A DNA stretch of 41,402 bases, from assembly GCA_041300865.1 (NCBI GenBank), contig JBFYTF010000030.1:1-41402 (forward strand), read 5' to 3'. Of this stretch, positions 8,068 to 15,154 are shown in pieces. Positions within the stretch are counted from its first letter, which is position 1. Every line of letters begins with the position of its first letter. The position numbers were made by a program, and so were the translations under genes. The DNA comes from JAAYZQ01 sp041300865. GTDB lineage: Bacteria; Chloroflexota; Anaerolineae; JAAYZQ01. Under the pieces are notes generated by a model. It was not told the origin of the DNA and did no database searches. It saw only the letters and a program-made list of their open reading frames with translations.

Positions 8068-8960
8068 CCCTATTTGGCTTTGTCACTCACCCGCGGACCA
8101 TCCGGCTCGCCTTTTCGCTGAGCCAGCGGATCCCGCCGGGAGTCGCTTATCGCGCGGCATGGTGGCTGGCGGGACTCCTGACCTTCCTGGGTACCGAGCG
8201 GGTGCACATCTTGCGCGCCAACGTGCGGCAGGTGCTCGGACCCGGCTGCGACGAGGCGGTGAGCCGTGTCACGCGGCAGGCGATGGCGAATTTCGTGCGC
8301 GGCTACTACGATCTCTTTCGGGCCTGGAACCTACCCCGGGACCAGCTCGCGGCCCGGGTTCAGGTGCCGCCGTGGTTCCTGGACGGAGCCAGGGCGGCAG
8401 CCGCTGCCGGCCGGGGCGTGGTCGCGGTCTTTCCCCACGTCGGCAACTTTGACCTGGTGGGCCTGGCCGTGTCGGCCAACTTCCCGCGAGCCCAGGTGTT
8501 GACTCTGCCCAATCCGTCACCCGGCTTTCAGCGCCTCAACGAGCTGCGCGGCAGTACCGGGGCCGAGGTCACGCCTCTTTCGCCGGCAGCGCTGCGCCAG
8601 GCCTTCCGCACGCTGCGCCAGGGGGGCGCGGTTGCTTTGGGGGGCGACCGGCCGGTGAGCGACCTGGACAAACCGGTTGACTTCTTTGGGCGACCGGCGC
8701 GCGTGCCCTCGGCTGCCGTCCGCTTGGCGCTCCGCACGGGAGCGCTCGTGGTCGTCCTGGCGGCCGCCTGGGATGCGGGCCTGGGTGAGTATTCGCTGAA
8801 CGTCGAGCCGTTCCTGGAAATGGAGCGCACCGGCGACGAAGAGGAGGACGTGGCCCGCAACATGCGCCGCGTCGTCGACGCGCTCGAAAGGATGATCCGC
8901 CGTTGGCTGGATCAGTGGTTTATGTTTGTTCCCGTCTGGACAGAGCTGATGGAGGATTGA
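8064..8960 (+). CDS. LpxL/HtrB-family lipid acyltransferase (PatA-like)
   Basis: The 298-residue protein belongs to the lysophospholipid/lipid A-type acyltransferases. The catalytic HX4D motif is present as H125-VGNF-D130, followed by the GGDRP and PARVPSAAV blocks typical of the family. A hydrophobic or amphipathic N-terminus would bind the membrane. In diderms this family acylates lipid A; in Actinobacteria PatA acylates phosphatidylinositol mannosides. No lipid A genes are nearby, and the gene is coupled (ATGA overlap) to a CDP-alcohol phosphotransferase, so a PatA-like role in glycophospholipid acylation is favoured. This is inference. Confidence 0.85.
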   Translation: MTLFGFVTHPRTIRLAFSLSQRIPPGVAYRAAWWLAGLLTFLGTERVHILRANVRQVLGPGCDEAVSRVTRQAMANFVRGYYDLFRAWNLPRDQLAARVQVPPWFLDGARAAAAAGRGVVAVFPHVGNFDLVGLAVSANFPRAQVLTLPNPSPGFQRLNELRGSTGAEVTPLSPAALRQAFRTLRQGGAVALGGDRPVSDLDKPVDFFGRPARVPSAAVRLALRTGALVVVLAAAWDAGLGEYSLNVEPFLEMERTGDEEEDVARNMRRVVDALERMIRRWLDQWFMFVPVWTELMED

Positions 8961-8970
8961 AAGAGGACTT

Positions 8971-9912
8971 GTGCGCACGCTGATAACCGGTGGGGCCGGG
9001 TTCCTGGGGTCTGCCCTGGCCAATCGCCTTGCCGGCGAGGGACACACCGTCCTCGTCCTCGACGATCTCACGGCCGGCGACGCCCGGCAGCTCGACCCGG
9101 CTGTGCTCCTGACCCGCGGTGATGTCCGCGATGTGCCAAAGTTGTGGAGCCTGCTGCAGCAGGTCGATTGCGTCTACCATCTTGCCGCCCGGGTCCGTGT
9201 GCCAGAGTCGATCTACTATCCGCGCGACTATAACGAGGTGAACGTCGGCGGCACGGTGGCGGTCATGGAGGCCATGCGCGATACCGGGGTGCGGCGCGTG
9301 GTCTTTGCCTCCTCCGCGGCGCTCTATGGCGAGCAGGCCGGCCAGCCCATCAAAGAAAGCCAGGTGCCGAGCCCCAACTCACCCTATGGTGTGAGCAAGA
9401 TTGCCGCCGAGTACTATGTCTCGACCCTGGGTGCGCTGTACGAGATCGAGACGGTGTCGTTGCGCATCTTTAACGCCTACGGACCCGGGCAGGACCTGCC
9501 TCCCAGCTACCCGCCTGTCATACCGCAGTTGCTGCGCCAGGCCCAGACCGGGGGTTCGCTCGTCATTTTTGGCGACGGAACGCAGACCCGCGACTTTGTG
9601 TACGTCCAGGACGTGGTCGATGCGCTGTTGTTGGCGGCGACCGTCGCCGGCGCCAACCGGGCCGTGATCAACGTCGGCTCTGGGATAGGGGTCTCGATCA
9701 ACGAGCTGGCCGAGCTGGTGGGGCGGGCCACGGGCCGGAGTGTCGGCCTGCTGCACAACCAAGCCCACTCCGGTGGCGTCTGCCGCCTCGTGGCCGACGT
9801 CAGCTTGGCCGAGGCGCTGTTGGGCTGGCGGCCCAACACCGGGCTCGAAGAGGGGCTGCACTGCATCCTCGATCAGGACCCCCGGTTCCGCAAGCCGGGC
9901 ACTGGCAGCTGA
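8971..9912 (+). CDS. NAD-dependent epimerase/dehydratase (GalE-like SDR)
   Basis: The 313-residue extended short-chain dehydrogenase has the N-terminal Rossmann glycine motif TGGAGFLG (residues 6-13), the active-site pair Y139-xxx-K143 (YGVSK) and a GDGTQTRDFVYVQDVVDA stretch typical of UDP-glucose 4-epimerase-like sugar nucleotide enzymes. The start is GTG at 8971, 10 nt after the acyltransferase stop, with AAAGAGGA just upstream as Shine-Dalgarno. It probably provides a sugar nucleotide for the glycolipid or wall polymer made by the neighbouring genes. The exact substrate is not determined. Confidence 0.88.
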   Translation: MRTLITGGAGFLGSALANRLAGEGHTVLVLDDLTAGDARQLDPAVLLTRGDVRDVPKLWSLLQQVDCVYHLAARVRVPESIYYPRDYNEVNVGGTVAVMEAMRDTGVRRVVFASSAALYGEQAGQPIKESQVPSPNSPYGVSKIAAEYYVSTLGALYEIETVSLRIFNAYGPGQDLPPSYPPVIPQLLRQAQTGGSLVIFGDGTQTRDFVYVQDVVDALLLAATVAGANRAVINVGSGIGVSINELAELVGRATGRSVGLLHNQAHSGGVCRLVADVSLAEALLGWRPNTGLEEGLHCILDQDPRFRKPGTGS

Positions 9913-10029
9913 GGGCAGCGGGCAGGAACACCGAACTCGGGCTGAGCCATCGGAACGAGTTTGCCGGACCGGGCCCAAGATGGCTGCTAGAGCGCACCCT
10001 ACAAACGGGAAAGAAGAAAGTAGAAGGAA

Positions 10030-10917
10030 ATGAGCGCCGAATTGAACAACTCCCAAGACCAAGACCTGACCTTGATGGCCGTCTTTGCCCATCCCGACGA
10101 CGAAGCCTTTGGCATCGGGGGCACCCTCGCCCGCTACGGCGACGATCCAGCCGTGCGGGTGGTGCTGGTGTGTGCTACCCGGGGCGAGGCAGGTGAGATC
10201 AGCGATCCGAGCCTGGCGACCAAGGAGCTCCTGGCCGAGGTCCGAGAAGCCGAGCTGCGCTGCGCCGTCCGGACCCTGGACATCGACGAGCTCATCCTCC
10301 TCGATTACCGCGACTCGGGCATGGCCGGCACCGACGAGAACCTGGACCCCCGCTCGCTCAACATGGCCGACTTTGACGAGGTCGTGGGCAAGATCGTGTA
10401 CCAGATCCGGCGGGTGCGGCCGGAGGTCATCGTCACCTTCGATCCCACCGGGGGTTACGGCCATCCGGATCACGTGGCCATTCACTACCACACCCGCGCC
10501 GCCTTCACCGCCGCGGCCGACCCGTGCCGTTACCCCGAACAGCTCGAGTCAGGGCTCAAGGCCCACCAGGCGCAAAAGCTGTATTACACCGCTATACCCC
10601 ACCGCTTTTTCGTCGCCGCGGCGGCGAGGATGCAGGAGCTGGGGATCGAGATTCCTCAGCGCTACCTGGAGCGCCTGGAAGGCCCTTTTGGCCTCCCCGA
10701 CGGCGCCTGCACGACCGACGTCGACGTCGAGGGCTACTGGGACCGCAAGTATGCAGCCATCCGCTGCCACGCCACCCAGCTCAGCCCTGACAGTGTCTTT
10801 GCCACGCTGCCACCCGAGGTCATGTCCGAGCTGCAGAACTGGGAGTGCTTCCAGCTGGCCTACAGCCACGTCGGCGGCGATGGCGCCAGCCACGACCTCC
10901 TGGCCGGGTTGCGCTAG
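10030..10917 (+). CDS. PIG-L/LmbE family zinc deacetylase (MshB/Mca-like)
   Basis: The 295-residue enzyme has the metal-binding AHPDDE motif (H21, D23, D24, E25), the second motif GYGHPDHVAIH supplying the third ligand, and TRGEAGEIS in between. Family members remove N-acetyl groups from GlcNAc-inositol (MshB), GlcNAc-PI (PIG-L) or GlcNAc-malate (BshB), or cleave thiol conjugates (Mca). Length and the TRGEAGEI motif resemble the MshB/Mca branch. With a PgsA-like enzyme, an acyltransferase and an epimerase just upstream, a GlcNAc-containing inositol lipid or low-molecular-weight thiol precursor is plausible. A 117-nt gap separates it from the epimerase, and GTAGAAGGAA lies directly before the ATG. 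Confidence 0.88.
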   Translation: MSAELNNSQDQDLTLMAVFAHPDDEAFGIGGTLARYGDDPAVRVVLVCATRGEAGEISDPSLATKELLAEVREAELRCAVRTLDIDELILLDYRDSGMAGTDENLDPRSLNMADFDEVVGKIVYQIRRVRPEVIVTFDPTGGYGHPDHVAIHYHTRAAFTAAADPCRYPEQLESGLKAHQAQKLYYTAIPHRFFVAAAARMQELGIEIPQRYLERLEGPFGLPDGACTTDVDVEGYWDRKYAAIRCHATQLSPDSVFATLPPEVMSELQNWECFQLAYSHVGGDGASHDLLAGLR

Positions 10918-10956
10918 CAGGGCCGCGGGCTGGGGAGCCAAGGCGCAAGGGGCAGC

Positions 10957-11808
10957 GTGAGCGACGTTCCCGCGGTTCTCTCCTCGCTGCACGTCGAGCC
11001 TCTGCTGGGGGCGCGCAAGGCCGGGCGAGAAACGGCTTCCATATCGCTGGACTTGGGCCTGAGCCAGGTGGCTGTGGCCCTGGACGCCGCTGGCGTCATC
11101 CTGCCGGCGGGTGAGCGCCTGCCCTGGGCGGAGTTGGAGCACATCGCCGGCAACCCGTCCGCGTGCTTTGCGGTCGAGGACGGCAAAGCGGTCAAGATCC
11201 AGCGCTTTTCCGAGGTGCGGAACCGCATCAACGTGCTGCTGCCTACGACCCGGGCGCCCACCGTCCTCATCTCCGGGGTACAGATGCACCGCGTGCGCGA
11301 CGTCGACCCCTGGCAGGACACCGAGGCCAAGATACGGACCATCGCCCCCGTCACGGGGCGCGTCCTCGACACCTGCACGGGCCTGGGCTACACGGCCATC
11401 GCTGCCGCGCGCACGGCCGACGAGGTGATCACCATCGAGCTCGATCCGGCCATGCTGGAGGTGGCGCGCCTGAACCCCTGGTCGAGACCGCTCTTTGAGA
11501 ACCTGCGCATCCGCCAGATCGTGGGCGACGCCGTCGAAGAGGTGGAGGTGCTGCCGGCCGCCTCCTTTGCCCGCATCATCCACGACCCGCCCATGTTCAA
11601 TCTGGCCGGTGACCTCTACTCAGGTGAGTTCTACCGGGCCCTCTACCGGCTCCTGGCGCCCCGGGGCCGCCTCTACCACTATATTGGCGATCCCGAGAGC
11701 CGGTCGGGGCGGAGCGTGACCAACGGTGCGCTGCGCCGCCTGCAAGAGTCCGGCTTTTCCCGCGTCGTGCGCAGGCCGGAGGCTTTTGGCCTCCTGGCCT
11801 ACAAGTAG
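10957..11808 (+). CDS. Class I SAM methyltransferase resembling archaeal COG2521
   Basis: The 283-residue protein has SAM motif I LDTCTGLGYT (137-146), an acidic ITIELDP strand end and a catalytic-type motif IV HDPPMF (209-214) of the (D/N)PP(Y/F) kind, which suggests an amino-group target on nucleic acid or protein rather than a small acid. The N-terminal 120 residues form a separate domain. The HDPPMFNLAG and RLYHYIGDP blocks resemble predicted archaeal methyltransferases grouped as COG2521; this is from memory, not a search. The start is GTG at 10957, 39 nt after the deacetylase stop. A GGAGGC/GCCTCC hairpin lies near the end of the gene (11778-11794) with a T tract at 11813-11818, too far apart for a classic terminator. 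Confidence 0.8.
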   Translation: MSDVPAVLSSLHVEPLLGARKAGRETASISLDLGLSQVAVALDAAGVILPAGERLPWAELEHIAGNPSACFAVEDGKAVKIQRFSEVRNRINVLLPTTRAPTVLISGVQMHRVRDVDPWQDTEAKIRTIAPVTGRVLDTCTGLGYTAIAAARTADEVITIELDPAMLEVARLNPWSRPLFENLRIRQIVGDAVEEVEVLPAASFARIIHDPPMFNLAGDLYSGEFYRALYRLLAPRGRLYHYIGDPESRSGRSVTNGALRRLQESGFSRVVRRPEAFGLLAYK

Positions 11809-11842
11809 TCGCTTTTTTCCCCAAATCTTAACGCCAGAGACC

Positions 11843-11871
11843 TTGACAACGCGGCAAATTTATGATATTTT
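11843..11871 (+). promoter_or_regulatory. Probable promoter for the VOC protein gene
   Basis: A perfect TTGACA (11843-11848) is followed after 17 bp by TATTTT (11866-11871). The stretch 11855-11890 is much more AT-rich than its surroundings. The -10 assignment is less certain than elsewhere, because TATGAT at 11861 is at the wrong spacing. Confidence 0.55.
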
Positions 11872-11927
11872 TTGAGTATAGCTTCTATTTTGGCAACCGT
11901 GCCGTCCTGTGAAAGGGGAAAAGAGAG

Positions 11928-12296
11928 ATGCCACACCAGGTTGTTCATTTCGAAATCCCGGCCGATGACGTCCAGCGAGCAAGAGAGTTCTACAGTGAGG
12001 TCTTTGGCTGGGAGACCAGCGAGACACCGGGCTTCCCGGAATATTACAGCTTTGACTCCAGCGATGGTCAGCAGCTCCAGGGCGGGGCCATCCAGCCGCG
12101 CCAGCCGGGGATTAACGCTCCGGTCAACTATATCAGCGTCGAATCGGTCGCGGAGAGTGTGGACCGCATCAGGCAGCTAAACGGCGAGATCCTGATGGAC
12201 AAGTCGCCGGTGCCGGGCATGGGTTGGCTCGCCATCTTTCGTGACCCCGAGGGCAACATGCTCGGGCTGTGGGAGATGGACACGACCGCGACCTAG
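11928..12296 (+). CDS. VOC family protein (glyoxalase/bleomycin-resistance fold)
   Basis: The 122-residue protein is a single VOC domain: HFEIPADDVQRAREFYSEVFGW at the start, PVNYISVESVAESVDRI in the middle and IFRDPEGNMLGLWE at the end, the usual paired beta-alpha-beta-beta-beta halves. VOC proteins bind a metal and act as lyases, dioxygenases, epimerases or resistance proteins, and this short subgroup is mostly uncharacterised. The candidate ligands H7 and E117 match the canonical first and last positions. A strong purine-rich ribosome site (AAGGGGAAAAGAGAG) precedes the ATG. It is monocistronic and converges on the cytochrome cluster. Confidence 0.88.
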   Translation: MPHQVVHFEIPADDVQRAREFYSEVFGWETSETPGFPEYYSFDSSDGQQLQGGAIQPRQPGINAPVNYISVESVAESVDRIRQLNGEILMDKSPVPGMGWLAIFRDPEGNMLGLWEMDTTAT

Positions 12297-12344
12297 GCAC
12301 CGGGCAAGATTGGGGAGCTGCTCAACGGCACAGAGCACGCGCCT

Positions 12345-13967
12345 CTAGTCGCTGACATTGGCATAAGAGCTGCGGCTGTGGTCGTGCCCATGGCACACCA
12401 GCCAGCAGCTCTTTTGCGTTCCATCGGGGCTGATCTGCCAAAAGGTTTGGCTGTTGGTCGGTAGGCCGTCGTAGCCGGGCAGAAAGTAGGTATCGGAGCT
12501 GATCTCGATGCTGCTGTCCAGGTTCAGCAAGTGCAGCTGCTCGCTGCCGTGCGTGTCGTGGCACACGTAGCATGTCCCGTTGTTGCCATGCTGCCGGTGG
12601 AGGTTCGCCCGGTTGCGCGTGAAATTGGTCTCGGCGCCTCTCCCGATATAGTCATCCGCGTCGTGGCAGTTAAAGCACAGTGTCCCTCCTGGCAGCGTTC
12701 CACCGTCAGAGCCGGTCGTTTGATAGTCGTCCGCACCGGCCAGGAGGTGCAAGAGAGTCGAGCCGTGAGGGCCAACTCCCCCGGCTGCCGGGTTGGCGTT
12801 GGTGTGGCAGTCGGTACAGTACATCATGCTGTCGACCGACCAGCCACTGACAAAGCTGCCGGCGGGGATGCTCTGATTCCGCCCCCGGCTGACGACCGGG
12901 TGAAAGCTGGCGTTGTAAGGGTTGAATTCGAGGGCCAGGTCCCGGTGGTCGGGCACCTGGCTGCTGCTGGTGTAAGTCAGCTTGCGCAGCCCATCGGGCA
13001 CGTAGGTGCGCCCGTCCCAGCCGTCCGGAGCGTAGGTGGGCAGCTCGGTAAAGCTCGAGTGGCACTTGTAGCACACCTGATATTCTCGTTCGGCTTCGAT
13101 GAGCCAATTGTAGCCGGCCGGTGCCCCTGGCGCCACCCACACCGGATCCACGCCTGCCGTCTGGTCCATCTCTCGCTGGAGCCAGGGCGCGGTGGTGTCG
13201 CCGCGCGCGGAGCCATGCGGGTCGTGGCAGTCTTCGCACTCGACGTGGCGGTTGGCCCCAGAAAAGTCCGCGCCGGCGACCTCGCCCACCCGGTGGACGC
13301 CGCTCGTCGCAGCTACGTCGTGCTTGAAATAGCGGGTGGCGGTGTTGGTTGCCGCCGCAAACGCCGCCTCGACGTTGGTGCCCGGCCCCGCTGCCCCATG
13401 ACAGGCAAAGCACAGTGTCTCTTCAGGCCAGGTCTTGCGCAGCGCGGTGCCTCCGGCAATGTGCGCCCGGTGGCAGCCCGCGCAGCTGGCCGTCGTCGCC
13501 TCGTAGTCGCCGTGGGGCTCGCCGGCCACTGGCTCGGCTGTCGGGACCGGTGGGGTCTCGGTGGGCGTGGGTAGGGGCGGTAGTTGCCCGACGGCGGAGA
13601 ACCCCTTGGTGTCCACCGGCGGGACGGCGGTCGCCGTGGAGCTCGGCGTCGAGGTCACCACGGGGTCCAGGGCAGTGGCAGTGGGCGGAGCCGGCGGGGT
13701 GAGCGTTGGCGTAGCCGGATCGGTCGGAGCAATGGTCGCGGGCGCCGGTGCGGCGCTGCTGCCTGGGGCGAACGTGGGCAACGCCCCCGGTCCGGGCTGG
13801 CCGGCGAAAACCAGCTCTCCCTGTGCCAGCAGGGCACAGGCCGCCAGCGCCGCCAGGGCGACAACCAGCAGCGGCAGCCAGGCGTGGACGCCGTCCCGGC
13901 GGGCGACGGAAGAGCCCGCCGCTCGCCGAGACGGTGTGCCGGATTGGGGTCCTAGGCCGTGACCCAC
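12345..13967 (-). CDS. Octaheme c-type cytochrome with N-terminal anchor and Pro/Thr-rich stalk
   Basis: The 540-residue protein carries seven CXXCH sites (CAGCH at 162, then CFACH, CEDCH, CYKCH, CTDCH, CFNCH, CYVCH) plus a C-terminal CWLVCH (CX3CH), so up to eight c hemes. The N-terminus has basic residues, a hydrophobic stretch at about 29-48, and an LAAC sequence (41-44) that could be a lipobox, so it is either membrane-anchored or a lipoprotein. Residues of about 55-160 are a Pro/Thr/Ala-rich stalk, as expected for crossing a cell wall. Several sites follow the CXXCH-DPHG paired style. The GTG at 13967 is chosen because AGAGGA lies 7 nt upstream; longer in-frame starts would overlap the hexaheme gene. 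It is the last gene of the cytochrome cluster. Confidence 0.88.
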   Translation of the reverse strand: MGHGLGPQSGTPSRRAAGSSVARRDGVHAWLPLLVVALAALAACALLAQGELVFAGQPGPGALPTFAPGSSAAPAPATIAPTDPATPTLTPPAPPTATALDPVVTSTPSSTATAVPPVDTKGFSAVGQLPPLPTPTETPPVPTAEPVAGEPHGDYEATTASCAGCHRAHIAGGTALRKTWPEETLCFACHGAAGPGTNVEAAFAAATNTATRYFKHDVAATSGVHRVGEVAGADFSGANRHVECEDCHDPHGSARGDTTAPWLQREMDQTAGVDPVWVAPGAPAGYNWLIEAEREYQVCYKCHSSFTELPTYAPDGWDGRTYVPDGLRKLTYTSSSQVPDHRDLALEFNPYNASFHPVVSRGRNQSIPAGSFVSGWSVDSMMYCTDCHTNANPAAGGVGPHGSTLLHLLAGADDYQTTGSDGGTLPGGTLCFNCHDADDYIGRGAETNFTRNRANLHRQHGNNGTCYVCHDTHGSEQLHLLNLDSSIEISSDTYFLPGYDGLPTNSQTFWQISPDGTQKSCWLVCHGHDHSRSSYANVSD

Positions 13968-14001
13968 GTGCCGTTCCTCTTTCTGATCGTGGCCCACATC
14001 C

Positions 14002-14976
14002 CTACTTCTGGTGGCAGACTTCGCACACCCCACGGTTGTCGATGCGCAGCAACGCGCTGTCCGTCGCGCTCGTCTCGCCGGGGAGCCCGCTGAGGTCCGC
14101 GTTGCCAACCATCTGTGTCGATGTGCCGTGCGGCAGGTGGCAGGTCATGCACACCACGCGGTTCGCAGAGCCGCTCTCCGCCAGTGGCAGGCTATAGCCG
14201 GCCAGGCCGACGGTCTCGGGGTTCTGGTTGCCGCCAAAGTTGTAGGGCATGTCGATACGATGGGCAAACGTGCTGATGTCGCCCCCATAGTCCTGATTGC
14301 CCGTGCTGTCATCCCGGTTAAAGCTGCCGCTGTCAGCCCGGGTGACGTGATAGGCGCCGTGGCAGGCGGCACAGACGGCGCTCGTGCCTGCGCCCCAGTG
14401 CTCGGTGTCATAGTCCTTGGCCGGGCCCTCATCTACCTGGGCCACGGACACCAGGACTCCGTTGATCTCGGCGTTGAGGATGCGATAGTTCGGCGAGCCG
14501 TGGGGATCGTGGCACGAGGCGCAGTTCAGCGCCTCGGACAGATCCGCCAGGCTGCCTCTCGCGACACCATTGCCCCAGGCCGCGATTTCCTCACTGTCTG
14601 GGCTGTGGTTGGACGTGACGGCAACCCCTTGATAGTTGACGAAACCGCCTCCGAGCAGGTCTGCGCGGTCTGGCGTGTTCGCCGCTCCGTGGTCATAGTC
14701 GCCGCCGACATCGTCGCGCGAAGACAGGTAGTAGCCATCATCGACATTGGTGTTGGCGCCTGTTCCGGCGGCGCCGTGGCAGGATATGCACAGGTCATAC
14801 CCCGACGGCACCATGAGCAGGTTCGGCCCGGTTGCCGTGTGCGCGCGGTGGCATCCTGCGCAAGCGTCGGTGGTGGGCGTATAGCCCCCATGTGGACCGC
14901 CGTTGGCCAGTGCCAACCCTGCCGGGGCCAGCGCCAGGATCAGGCCCACGACCATCACGATCGGTACTCGTTTCAC
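14002..14976 (-). CDS. Secreted hexaheme c-type cytochrome (paired CXXCH type)
   Basis: The 324-residue protein starts with a clear signal peptide (MKRVPIVMVVGLILALAP, likely cleavage after LALA) and has six CXXCH sites: CAGCH, CISCH, CASCH, CAACH, CMTCH and the near C-terminal CEVCH. The first two form the doubled CXXCH arrangement (CxxCHRAH ... LCxxCHG), and CASCHDPHGSP resembles the same motif in the octaheme neighbour, so the two proteins are related in their N-terminal heme region. No membrane anchor is seen apart from the signal. The GTG at 14976 is chosen because it gives a compact signal peptide with AAAGGAG 11 nt before it. The next gene starts 34 nt downstream. Confidence 0.88.
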   Translation of the reverse strand: MKRVPIVMVVGLILALAPAGLALANGGPHGGYTPTTDACAGCHRAHTATGPNLLMVPSGYDLCISCHGAAGTGANTNVDDGYYLSSRDDVGGDYDHGAANTPDRADLLGGGFVNYQGVAVTSNHSPDSEEIAAWGNGVARGSLADLSEALNCASCHDPHGSPNYRILNAEINGVLVSVAQVDEGPAKDYDTEHWGAGTSAVCAACHGAYHVTRADSGSFNRDDSTGNQDYGGDISTFAHRIDMPYNFGGNQNPETVGLAGYSLPLAESGSANRVVCMTCHLPHGTSTQMVGNADLSGLPGETSATDSALLRIDNRGVCEVCHQK

Positions 14977-15154
14977 TGGATTGATCACTCCTTTCGCCGC
15001 ACTCCTGAAATGACAACTGCTGGTTTCGAAGATTCGATTTTGGTGGTTCACCTCCATTCCGCCGGCGCGCACGGGCCCTCTGCGCCTGTGCGGCCCGGGC
15101 CGGACGCGTCCTCATCCGGCCAACTGTTCGACCTGGTCGGGAATCGTCTCGACC
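14977..15154 (-). other. Spacer in the cytochrome cluster with a hairpin
   Basis: This 178-nt gap is the only substantial one within the cluster. It contains an inverted repeat GGCCGGA (15098-15104) / TCCGGCC (15115-15121), inside which lies the 10-nt palindrome GGACGCGTCC (15102-15111). There is no T tract, so it looks more like an RNA processing or stability element or an operator than a terminator. I see no clear promoter. Confidence 0.45.
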
